Source: Nocardia flavorosea (GTDB lineage Bacteria > Actinomycetota > Actinomycetes > Mycobacteriales > Mycobacteriaceae). Taken from it: a stretch of 64,000 bases of DNA. Below, piece after piece: positions 44,239-52,134 of the stretch. The notes under the pieces were generated by a model that was not told the origin of the DNA, did not search any database, and was given only the letters and a program-made list of their open reading frames with translations. Location of the stretch: NCBI RefSeq assembly GCF_015477805.1, contig NZ_JADLQL010000002.1, positions 1 to 64,000 of the forward strand, in the 5' to 3' direction. Position 1 is the stretch's first letter. Each line of letters begins with the position of its first letter. Made by a program: the position numbers and the translations under genes.

Positions 44239-45323
44239 CACTTGTCCTCCGGAATCGTCAAACCCAGTTCCCGCGCGCCCAGTTCGGCGAAGTATGCCTC
44301 GACCTCGGCGGCGGTGACATCGGTCAGAGTGGCGGGCGACCAGTGCGGATTGCGATCCTTGTCGACAACCTGCGCTCGGATCCCCTCGACCAGATCGTGC
44401 GAGGCCAGCGAGGCGATCGACACGCGATACTCCTCGTTCAGCACCGCTTCCAGGCTCGTGGCCGTGCGGGCCGACCGCAGCGACCGCAGGGTGACCTGCA
44501 ACGCGATCGGCGATTTGCCGAGGATCGCGGTGGCGGCTGCGTTCGCCTCGGTATCGGCGTGTTCCTGCAAATGAGCGACGATCTCGGCGACCGTCTCCGC
44601 GCCGTAGCAGGAATCGATCCAGTCCCGCTGTCCGAGCAGCGCCGAGTCCGGTGCCTCGGCGGCATATTTGGCGATCGCGATATCGGCGGATTCGGTCTGC
44701 AGGGTGGCCAGCAGAGCCGGAATCTGTTCGGCCGGAATGTAATAGTCCGCGAACCCGGTGGCTATCGCGTCGCCTGCTTTCATCCGCGCGGTGGTGAGCG
44801 CGATATGTGTGCCCAGTTCACCCGGTGCCCGCGACAGCAGGTACGTACCGCCCACATCGGGGATGAAACCGATCCCCACCTCGGGCATTCCGATGGTCGA
44901 CTTCTCGGTGACGATCCGGTGGCTGCCGTGCGCGGACAGCCCGACCCCACCACCCATCACGATCCCGTCCATCACCGCGACATACGGTTTCGGATAGCGC
45001 CCGATGAGCGCGTTGAGGATGTACTCGTCACGCCAGAACTTGCCGGTGGCCGAATCCGCCGCCGTCCCCACATGCCCGGCCGCCTGCTGTTCTTTGGCGT
45101 CGTGATGGATGGCCACGATATCGCCGCCCGCGCACAGCCCCCGTTCCCCGGCACCGGTGAGAGCGATGGTGCGCACCGAATCATCGGTGGCCCAGGCCCG
45201 CAACTGCTCGGTGATGGTGCGCGTCATGGCATGGTTCAGCGCGTTGATGGCCTTGGGCCGGTTCAGGGTGATCAGGCCCAGGCCGTCACGCTGTTCGACC
45301 AGGACTTCGGGTTCGTCGCTCAT
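44238..45323 (-). CDS. 3-hydroxyisobutyryl-CoA hydrolase
   Basis: 361-aa crotonase-fold thioesterase that frees 3-hydroxyisobutyrate from CoA, the step before MmsB. The HIBCH signature MPEVGIGFIPDVGGTYLLS is present, as is the oxyanion-hole GAGERGLCAGGDI and GGGVGLSAHGSHR. The C-terminal HIBCH extension (FREG-like VEGIRAQVVDKDRNPHW) separates it from enoyl-CoA hydratases. It overlaps mmsB by one base and follows the acyl-CoA dehydrogenase gene by 37 bp. Confidence 0.93.
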   Translation of the reverse strand: MSDEPEVLVEQRDGLGLITLNRPKAINALNHAMTRTITEQLRAWATDDSVRTIALTGAGERGLCAGGDIVAIHHDAKEQQAAGHVGTAADSATGKFWRDEYILNALIGRYPKPYVAVMDGIVMGGGVGLSAHGSHRIVTEKSTIGMPEVGIGFIPDVGGTYLLSRAPGELGTHIALTTARMKAGDAIATGFADYYIPAEQIPALLATLQTESADIAIAKYAAEAPDSALLGQRDWIDSCYGAETVAEIVAHLQEHADTEANAAATAILGKSPIALQVTLRSLRSARTATSLEAVLNEEYRVSIASLASHDLVEGIRAQVVDKDRNPHWSPATLTDVTAAEVEAYFAELGARELGLTIPEDK

Positions 45324-45360
45324 ATCGTTCCTTCCGCGCCCGCCGGCCGCTCCGGCGCGA

Positions 45361-46518
45361 TCACGAGGCGCCCACCGCGGACGCCGTCATCGACCGGGCC
45401 ACGACCAGGCGCATGATCTCGTTTGTGCCCTCCAGGATCTGATGCACCCGCAGGTCCCGGACGATCTTCTCCAGACCGTATTCGGCCAGGTAACCGTAAC
45501 CGCCGTGCAGTTGCAGGGCGGCGTTGGCGACCTCGAATCCGGAGTCGGTGGCGAATCGTTTGGCCATGGCGCACAGTTCGACCTTGTCCGGCGCGTCCGC
45601 GTCCAGGGCAGCCGCGGCCCGCCACAGCAGGGTCCGGGCAGCTTCCAGTTTCGTCCGCATATCGGCCAGTTCGAACTGCAACGCCTGGTTGTTCAGCAGC
45701 GGTGCGCCGAACGCGGTGCGCTGGGCCAGGTAGGGCACGCATTTGTCGAGTGCGGCCTGCGCCCCGCCCATCGAGCACGCCGCGATATTCAACCGGCCAC
45801 CGTTGAGCCCGTTCATGGCGATCCGGAAACCGTCGCCCTCGGCGCCGAGCCGGTTGGCCACCGGGACGCGGGCGTCGGTGAGGGTCACCAGCCGGGTGGG
45901 CTGGGCGTTCCAGCCCATCTTCTTCTCGTTCGGGCCGACCTCCAGGCCGGGGGTGCCGGCCGGGATCACCAAGGTCGAGATACCGCGCGCTCCGCTGTCC
46001 TGGGTGCGGACCATCATCACGTACACGTCGTTGCTGCCGGCACCCGAAATGAACTGTTTGGCGCCGTTGACGATGTAATCGTCGCCGTCGCGCACCGCCC
46101 GGGTGGTGATGGCCGCGGCATCCGAGCCCACCCCCGGTTCGGTGAGCGCATAGCTGGCCAGCAGGTCCATCCCGGTGAGCCCGGGCAGCCAGCGGCGGCG
46201 CTGCTCGTCGTCGCCATAGGCGTCGATCATCCAGGTCGCCATGTTGTGGATGGAGATATAGGCGGCCACGGCCGGGCAGCCGGTTGCGAGTTCTTCGAAG
46301 ATCCGCACCGCGTCCAGCCGGCGCAGCCCGGACCCGCCGAACTCCTCGCGCACATAGATGCCGCCCAGCCCGACCGCGCCCGATTTCCGCAGGACGTCCA
46401 CCGGGAAATGCTTTTGCTGGTCCCATTCCACGGCGTGCGGCGCCAGGTATTCGTCGGCGAACTCCCGGGCGGTGTCGCGGATGGCTCGCTCGTCGTCGTC
46501 GAGAGTGAACATGCTCAT
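45361..46518 (-). CDS. Acyl-CoA dehydrogenase, probably isobutyryl-CoA specific
   Basis: FAD enzyme of 385 aa. The FAD/substrate motif is YALTEPGVGSDAAAI, the C-terminal loop YLAEYGLEKIVRDLRVHQILEG is split across two elements, and the catalytic Glu is about residue 363 (EGTNEIM). It is the second gene after mmsA, overlapping its neighbour's stop by 4 bp (ATGA), matching the fadE9 position in mycobacteria. By pathway context it oxidises isobutyryl-CoA to methacrylyl-CoA. The enoyl-CoA hydratase needed next is not in the operon; the gene at 31814 is one candidate. Confidence 0.92.
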   Translation of the reverse strand: MSMFTLDDDERAIRDTAREFADEYLAPHAVEWDQQKHFPVDVLRKSGAVGLGGIYVREEFGGSGLRRLDAVRIFEELATGCPAVAAYISIHNMATWMIDAYGDDEQRRRWLPGLTGMDLLASYALTEPGVGSDAAAITTRAVRDGDDYIVNGAKQFISGAGSNDVYVMMVRTQDSGARGISTLVIPAGTPGLEVGPNEKKMGWNAQPTRLVTLTDARVPVANRLGAEGDGFRIAMNGLNGGRLNIAACSMGGAQAALDKCVPYLAQRTAFGAPLLNNQALQFELADMRTKLEAARTLLWRAAAALDADAPDKVELCAMAKRFATDSGFEVANAALQLHGGYGYLAEYGLEKIVRDLRVHQILEGTNEIMRLVVARSMTASAVGAS

Positions 46519-48014
46519 TCCATCGTCGGGATGACGAAGCTGTTGCTCTCCTTGAGCCCGGCGGGCCAGCGCTGCGTCACCGTCTTGGTCTTGGTGTAGA
46601 AGCGAATGGAATCGGGCCCGTGCTGGTTCAGATCGCCGAACCCGGAGCGCTTCCAGCCGCCGAAGGTGTAGTACGCGATCGGCACGGGGATCGGGACATT
46701 GATACCCACCATGCCCACCTGGACCCGGGCGGCGAAGTTACGCGCGGCGTCACCGTCACGGGTGAAGATCGCGACGCCGTTGCCGTATTCGTGGTCGTTG
46801 GCCAGCGCGAGAGCTTCCTCGTAGTCGTTCGCGCGCACCACGCTGAGGACCGGGCCGAAGATCTCGTCGGTGTAGATCGACATATCCTTGGTGACCCGGT
46901 CGAACAGGGTCGCGCCGACGAAGTAGCCGTTCTCCGCGCCCTCCACGGTGAGTTCGCGCCCGTCCACGACCAGTTCGGCGCCCGCATCGATGCCCTGCTG
47001 GACGTACTTCTTCACCCGGTCAACACCGTCGAGACCCACCAGCGGCCCGAAGTCCGCGCCCGGATCGTCGGATTTACCGACGTTGAGCTTGTGCACCCGT
47101 TCGGTGAGCTTCTCGACCAGCCGGTTCGCGGTCTCCTCGCCGACCGGTACGGCCACCGACAGCGCCATGCAGCGTTCACCGGCCGAACCGTATCCGGCGC
47201 CGATCAGCTGGTCGGCGACATCGTCGAGATCGGCGTCCGGCATGACGATGGCGTGGTTCTTCGCGCCGCCGAAGCACTGGGCGCGTTTACCGTTCGCGGT
47301 GGCGGTTTCGTAGATGTACTGCGCGATCGGGGTGGAGCCGACGAAGCCGACGGCTTTGATCCGCGGGTCGTGCAGGAGCGTGTCGACGGCTTCCTTGTCG
47401 CCGTTGACCACATTGAACACCCCCTCGGGCAAACCGGCCTCGAGGAACAGTTCGGCGAGCCGCAGCGGGACCGAGGGGTCACGTTCGGAGGGCTTGAGGA
47501 TGAAGGCGTTACCACAGGCGAGCGCCGGGCCGGCCTTCCACAGCGGGATCATCGCCGGGAAATTGAACGGGGTGATGCCGGCGACCACGCCCAGCGGCTG
47601 CCGCATCGAGTACACGTCGATCCCGGTGCCCGCGCTCTCGGTGTATTCGCCCTTGAGCAGGTGCGGGATACCGACCGCGAATTCGATGACCTCGAGCCCG
47701 CGCTGGATATCGCCCCGGGCGTCGGGGATGGTCTTACCGTGCTCGCTGGAGAGCAGGGCGGCGAGCGAATCCATCTCGTCGTTGACGAGGGTCAAGAACT
47801 TCATCAAGATCCGGGCCCGGCGCTGCGGGTTCATCGCGGCCCATGCCGGTTGCGCGGCTTCGGCGTTCGCGATGGCCTGCTCGACCTCGGATTTGCTCGC
47901 CAGCGGCACCCGGGCCTGGACTTCGCCGAGGTTGGGGTCGTAGACATCGCCGAATTTGCCGGACGCGCCGGGGACCTGCTGCCCGCCGATGAAATGGGTG
48001 AGTTCTCGAACCAT
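46515..48014 (-). CDS. mmsA: Methylmalonate-semialdehyde dehydrogenase (CoA-acylating)
   Basis: 499-aa ALDH-superfamily enzyme converting methylmalonate semialdehyde to propionyl-CoA, the final valine step. The catalytic Cys is in SAGERCMALSVAV (about 282). PFNFPAMIPLWKAGPALACGN and the GGAKNHAIVMPDAD motif are diagnostic of MMSDH, which lacks the usual ALDH Glu. The start MVRELTHFIGGQQ follows AGGAATCGCA. It is first in the mmsA-acd-hydrolase-mmsB operon, with a palindromic operator candidate about 80 nt upstream. Confidence 0.96.
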   Translation of the reverse strand: MVRELTHFIGGQQVPGASGKFGDVYDPNLGEVQARVPLASKSEVEQAIANAEAAQPAWAAMNPQRRARILMKFLTLVNDEMDSLAALLSSEHGKTIPDARGDIQRGLEVIEFAVGIPHLLKGEYTESAGTGIDVYSMRQPLGVVAGITPFNFPAMIPLWKAGPALACGNAFILKPSERDPSVPLRLAELFLEAGLPEGVFNVVNGDKEAVDTLLHDPRIKAVGFVGSTPIAQYIYETATANGKRAQCFGGAKNHAIVMPDADLDDVADQLIGAGYGSAGERCMALSVAVPVGEETANRLVEKLTERVHKLNVGKSDDPGADFGPLVGLDGVDRVKKYVQQGIDAGAELVVDGRELTVEGAENGYFVGATLFDRVTKDMSIYTDEIFGPVLSVVRANDYEEALALANDHEYGNGVAIFTRDGDAARNFAARVQVGMVGINVPIPVPIAYYTFGGWKRSGFGDLNQHGPDSIRFYTKTKTVTQRWPAGLKESNSFVIPTME

Positions 48015-48091
48015 TGCGATTCCTGCCTCGTGTCGGGGGTGGCGGGCGCGGCGCAGCGGCCGTCCGTCACACGAAGATTATTCTTGCGGTA

Positions 48092-48112
48092 GTCCAATAG
48101 TTGGACGTCCAA
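48092..48112 (-). promoter_or_regulatory. Triple half-site operator candidate upstream of mmsA
   Basis: Three contiguous copies of the hexamer GTCCAA occur in alternating orientation: GTCCAA (48092-48097), a TAG spacer, TTGGAC (48101-48106) and directly GTCCAA (48107-48112). They create two overlapping perfect palindromes, one with a 3-nt gap and one with none. On the minus strand a TAATCT -10-like hexamer lies just downstream (48077-48082). Very probably a binding site for a dimeric regulator of the valine operon; the regulator is not adjacent. Confidence 0.6.
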
Positions 48113-48240
48113 GCAAAACGATACACCCGGCTGCGCCGACAAACCAGACTTCCCCGCAAGATATCCATCATCTGCGGAAACACCCCGCTCGACGCCCGAT
48201 CGGCTGCGCCCAGCCTATCCGCCCCCGAATCCCGGCGGAA

Positions 48241-49887
48241 CTATCTCGGCACAGACTTCTTCGCAGACCTGGTCAGCAGATAACTACCGATTCCCAGCAC
48301 CACCGCACCGACCACAAGAATCGCCCCGGACGCCCCCGCCGACTCCCCCGTCCAGTCGACGACCGCCTCCACCGCCGCCAACGTCAGCGCGGCCGCGCCG
48401 CCGAGGCTCAGCACCCACGAACGATCGGTGGCGTAGAGGGCGAAACACACCACCGCAACCACCGCCGTGAGCACATACGCCGGCCACCTCACATCGACCA
48501 CGTCGACGGTCTGTGCCCCGGCCACCGCCAGCACCACCCCGGCCGCATAACCGGCCCACCGCTCGAGAACGGCACCGAGCCTGGTCACGCCGAGCCAGCC
48601 GAAACCGAGAACGAGCAATCCCGGACCCGCCAGATCGTCCAACCCGAATACCTCGTCCAGCAACCCCGACACCGCGGCCGCACTGAACCCGGCGCACAGC
48701 AGCAACCCCAGCAACGAGGGCAGCGCGGCATACCCGGCAACAGCGGCCACCAAGCCCGCCACGGCGGCATACACCCAGGTGAGATCGGTGGTGTCGTTCC
48801 CGTCGTCCAGAATCGATCCGGCCGCGGCCGCGATACTCACCGCCGCCAGCGCGAAGAACACCGCCGCGAGCCGGGCACGAGCGGTATGGCCGGCAGGCGC
48901 GGATCGGCTCCACGCGGGCCGGAAGAGTGCCTGCCACCCGCCCGCGGTCGCCACACCGGCCACGGTCAAACCCACCGCTATCAGGACGAACAGTACGAAC
49001 CGGCCGAGCTTGGCCATATCGTCCCAGGATTCGGCGAGGACCAGCACGAGCCCACTCAGCAGCAGCCCGGCACCCGCGTAGGCCGCGATCTCGGCGAGCA
49101 ACCGCGCCGGTGTGGGCCGTGGCTCCGGCTTCGCCAGCGCGGTCACCACCGCCCCCAACTGGGTTTCATCGAGAACGCCCCGGCGTACCAGGTCGGCCAG
49201 AGACTGCGGGACCTGCGCAGATACCGGCCCCGCAGCGGCCGAAAGGCGGGGCGCTGCGGTCGGGTCATCGCTGCCGCTACCGTCGGGTGTCATTTCGCTA
49301 TCCGTTCCAGACTTCGATCGCCCACGGCCGGAATCGGTGCCGTCACCGGGTACGGTCGGCGGATTCTTGCGCCGCGTGCCGAACAGGGACCGGAGACCAC
49401 CGAAACCAGAGGCAACCGCGCCGCCGCCAGGCGACTCGTTTCCACCACCGATGGCGAGCCCCTCTCCACCGGCCCCGGTGAGAGCCTTGTTGCCGGCGGA
49501 ACCGGCCGGTGAATCACCACCGCGGGTTGCGGTGCGGCCCGATTTTCCGCGGGTTCCCGCAGGCCCTGGACCGACTGGTCGCTGTGCTCGCTCACTGGGC
49601 CGCTCGTCGGCGGCGGAGGCATTCAGTCGCTCACCGACGCCGTATCCAGGCCCGGACTCGACCGGCCCCATGGAATCGGTACTGCGATCGGCTCCGGCCG
49701 GCGATCCAGCGCCGTGAGTGCCGGACCCGGCTTCCGCCGCCGAATGGCCGGCAGCGCGCGGGTCGCCGCTGCCACGGTTGCCCGGTATACCCGGATCGTG
49801 CGCGATCGGCGTCACGGGGACAGCGGGGCGCGACTCACCCCGGCCCCCCTGCTGCGACGCTTCCGGCGCCGAATCCTGTTCGGCCAC
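48241..49887 (-). CDS. DUF2157-like polytopic membrane protein with long disordered N-terminus
   Basis: About 548 aa. Residues 1-190 are Gly/Ser/Pro-rich and disordered. A short helical motif SLADLVRRGVLDETQLGAVV (about 225-245), the kind of segment that opens DUF2157 proteins, precedes 10 or so hydrophobic helices to the C-terminus (RSAKKSVPR). GTG at 49887 (MAEQDSAPEAS) was chosen over a longer frame that would run into the divergent amidohydrolase promoter. Function unknown. No other valine-pathway or transport signature is visible. Confidence 0.65.
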   Translation of the reverse strand: MAEQDSAPEASQQGGRGESRPAVPVTPIAHDPGIPGNRGSGDPRAAGHSAAEAGSGTHGAGSPAGADRSTDSMGPVESGPGYGVGERLNASAADERPSERAQRPVGPGPAGTRGKSGRTATRGGDSPAGSAGNKALTGAGGEGLAIGGGNESPGGGAVASGFGGLRSLFGTRRKNPPTVPGDGTDSGRGRSKSGTDSEMTPDGSGSDDPTAAPRLSAAAGPVSAQVPQSLADLVRRGVLDETQLGAVVTALAKPEPRPTPARLLAEIAAYAGAGLLLSGLVLVLAESWDDMAKLGRFVLFVLIAVGLTVAGVATAGGWQALFRPAWSRSAPAGHTARARLAAVFFALAAVSIAAAAGSILDDGNDTTDLTWVYAAVAGLVAAVAGYAALPSLLGLLLCAGFSAAAVSGLLDEVFGLDDLAGPGLLVLGFGWLGVTRLGAVLERWAGYAAGVVLAVAGAQTVDVVDVRWPAYVLTAVVAVVCFALYATDRSWVLSLGGAAALTLAAVEAVVDWTGESAGASGAILVVGAVVLGIGSYLLTRSAKKSVPR

Positions 49888-50015
49888 AGCACCCAGTATG
49901 CCGCCCCGGGCCCCGGCGTACGCGGCGCGCGAGCAAACCTGCCCACCGGCGCTGGTCACGCGCTACGCTCGGGCCCGCGAACCGACGACCATCGCAGGAA
50001 GGTGCCGGCAGCGCC

Positions 50016-51074
50016 ATGGACATCGCCGATATCCGGATCATCGACGCACATATCCACCAGTGGGACCCGTTCGGCAACCCACGCGAGTTCAGCCGGACGG
50101 CCAGACTGCTGCGCACCCTCCCGCTGCCGCTCGGGCTCGCCGTGCGGCTGGCATCGCGGCGCGACCGGGAGTTCGTCGGCGAGCCGTCGGCATATCTGGG
50201 TCCGTATCTGCCGGCCGACTACCGCACCGACGCCGGGGCGCTGCCGGTCGAATCGGTGGTGCATATCGAGGTCGAGTGGGCCGGGCCGAAGGCCGAGGAA
50301 ACCCGCTGGGTCACCGCCCTGCCGTTCGGTGTGGACACTCCCGCGCTCGCGGCGGTCAGCGGTGGTGGTTCCCCGGCCGATCCGGGATTCACCGAACTCC
50401 TCGAAGCCCACCTGTCGGCGTCGCCGCTGGTACGCGGTATCCGCAGTATGGTCGCGCAGCACCCGGACACCGGAATCCGCAGCTTCGCCGACGGACCGAA
50501 CGCGCTCCGCAGCCGGGCGTTCCTCGACGGTTTCGCCGCGCTCGTCGAACGCGATCTGGCCTTCGAAGCCTGGGTGTACTCGCATCAGATCCCGGAGGTG
50601 ACCGCCCTCGCCCAGCGCTACCCGGAGGCGACGATCGTCCTGAACCACCTGGGCACGCCCGCGGGGATCTTCGGCCCGGTCGGTAAACACACCGGCCGTG
50701 ACGCCGAAGCCCGCGCCGGAATTCTCGAACGCTGGCGCACCGATATCGCCGACCTGGCCGAATCCCCGAATGTAGTGGCGAAAGTCAGCGGCCTGATGAT
50801 GCCGATTCTCGGGCATCCGGTACCGCGCGCCGGCACCCCGACGCCGGTCCCCGAACTCACCGACCGGATCGGCCCGCTGCTGCGGCACGCCGCCGACACC
50901 TTCGGCGCCGATCGCCTCATCTGGGGATCCAACTTCCCCGTCGACCGGCCTATCACCTCGATCACCGGCAGCGCTGAGGCGGTCGCGACCGTCCTGGCCG
51001 AGCACCTGGGCGACTCGGCACCACTGGAAAAGGTCTTCCGGGCCAACGCACAGCGGGTCTACCGGCTGGACTGA
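50016..51074 (+). CDS. Amidohydrolase family protein (amidohydrolase 2, COG3618-like)
   Basis: 352-aa TIM-barrel metal hydrolase. The metal-binding HxH is in IIDAHIHQWDPFGNP, later ligands fall in IVLNHLGTPAG, and the conserved C-terminal Asp/Asn region is DRLIWGSNFPVDRP. This family includes lactonases and decarboxylases acting on aromatic or sugar-derived lactones; no neighbour indicates the substrate. The start MDIADIRIIDAH has AGGAAGG 13 nt upstream. A 6-bp hairpin (CCGGGC/GCCCGG) follows the stop. Confidence 0.88.
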   Translation: MDIADIRIIDAHIHQWDPFGNPREFSRTARLLRTLPLPLGLAVRLASRRDREFVGEPSAYLGPYLPADYRTDAGALPVESVVHIEVEWAGPKAEETRWVTALPFGVDTPALAAVSGGGSPADPGFTELLEAHLSASPLVRGIRSMVAQHPDTGIRSFADGPNALRSRAFLDGFAALVERDLAFEAWVYSHQIPEVTALAQRYPEATIVLNHLGTPAGIFGPVGKHTGRDAEARAGILERWRTDIADLAESPNVVAKVSGLMMPILGHPVPRAGTPTPVPELTDRIGPLLRHAADTFGADRLIWGSNFPVDRPITSITGSAEAVATVLAEHLGDSAPLEKVFRANAQRVYRLD

Positions 51075-51369
51075 GCCGCGGCAACGGCCGGGCCAATTGC
51101 CCGGTGACCGATTCATCGCTTCGGCGCGGGGCGTCGATCCCAGGCCTCGGATCCCGGCATACCGGCCGCGAAGGCCACCCTCGGCGCACTGCCACCAGGT
51201 GTCGAGGACGGTGATGCCGGCAGCCCCCGACTCGGTGGCTCTGAGGGACGGGGTGGTATGCCACCGTCGCGCGCCCCGAACCGGTTGCCGGCCGATCCCG
51301 GCGCCTCAGGAGGGTTCCGGGAGCGGAGCAACTATCTGGTCCGCGATAACCATCGGATATCGGCGGTTT

Positions 51370-52134
51370 CTATCGCTCGGTCATCGACGAGTACATCGTG
51401 ACCAGGGCGCGATTCCCCGCGGCCGCGGTGGTTTCGTCGCCGCAGAGCATGCGCAGCGCACGTCGCAGCAGCGCCGGATCCAACTCGTCGAGCACGGGGC
51501 CGCCGCGCGGGACGGGCAGCTCGGGTAGTTCGAGTGCGTTGCCGTAGGGGTCGGTGGTTTCGTCCACCTGCTCGGTGGCCGTTTCGACGCCGCCGATCAG
51601 CCGATCGATGGTCAACCCGCGCACCGCGAGCAGATCGCGGGGGTGTTCGTCGAGCCGTTCGGCCAGCAGGCAGACGACGGCGATCGCGTGTTTGCACGGC
51701 CAGCCGGGATCCGGGCAGCTACAGCCGAAGTCGATATCGGCGGCGGTGTCCGGCACCAGATGCGGGGCCAGTTCGCGGGGCAGATCGCCGGATACGATCC
51801 GGGCCAGCATGCCCGGCGCGGACCGGATCACCTCCACCACCAGTTCCACCTCCTCCGGCCGCAACCGGCGGATTTCGCAGGTGGTGGTGAACGGACGCGG
51901 CTGGCTGCCCTGCACCTCGGCGGTGACGAGCCCCGGTTCGATGCGGTAACTCACCACCTGACCGGCCCGTGCGTAGGTGCGCCCGCGCGCGAGCCGGCCG
52001 GGATCGGCGAGCCGTTCCATCACGTCGAGCAGGGCCTTGCCCCAGAAGTTGCGGGCGAATCCACCGCGGCGGTTGCGGGCCGACACCCCGCCGGTTACCG
52101 GCCGGCGCTTACCGTATTCGGCGAAATCGGCCAT
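51370..52134 (-). CDS. SWIM zinc-finger protein paired with a SNF2 helicase
   Basis: 254-aa protein. The SWIM motif C138-x-C140-x6-C147-x-H149 (CSCPDPGWPCKH) binds zinc and probably nucleic acid or protein. GGFARNFWGKALLDVMERL and GRTYARAGQVVSYRIEPG are family features ahead of it. Its ATG overlaps the stop of the SNF2 helicase gene (TGATG), so the two are translated as a unit. In M. tuberculosis a comparable pair, Rv2101 (helZ)-Rv2102, is recalled. It may act as a subunit of the helicase in repair or defence. Confidence 0.88.
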   Translation of the reverse strand: MADFAEYGKRRPVTGGVSARNRRGGFARNFWGKALLDVMERLADPGRLARGRTYARAGQVVSYRIEPGLVTAEVQGSQPRPFTTTCEIRRLRPEEVELVVEVIRSAPGMLARIVSGDLPRELAPHLVPDTAADIDFGCSCPDPGWPCKHAIAVVCLLAERLDEHPRDLLAVRGLTIDRLIGGVETATEQVDETTDPYGNALELPELPVPRGGPVLDELDPALLRRALRMLCGDETTAAAGNRALVTMYSSMTER

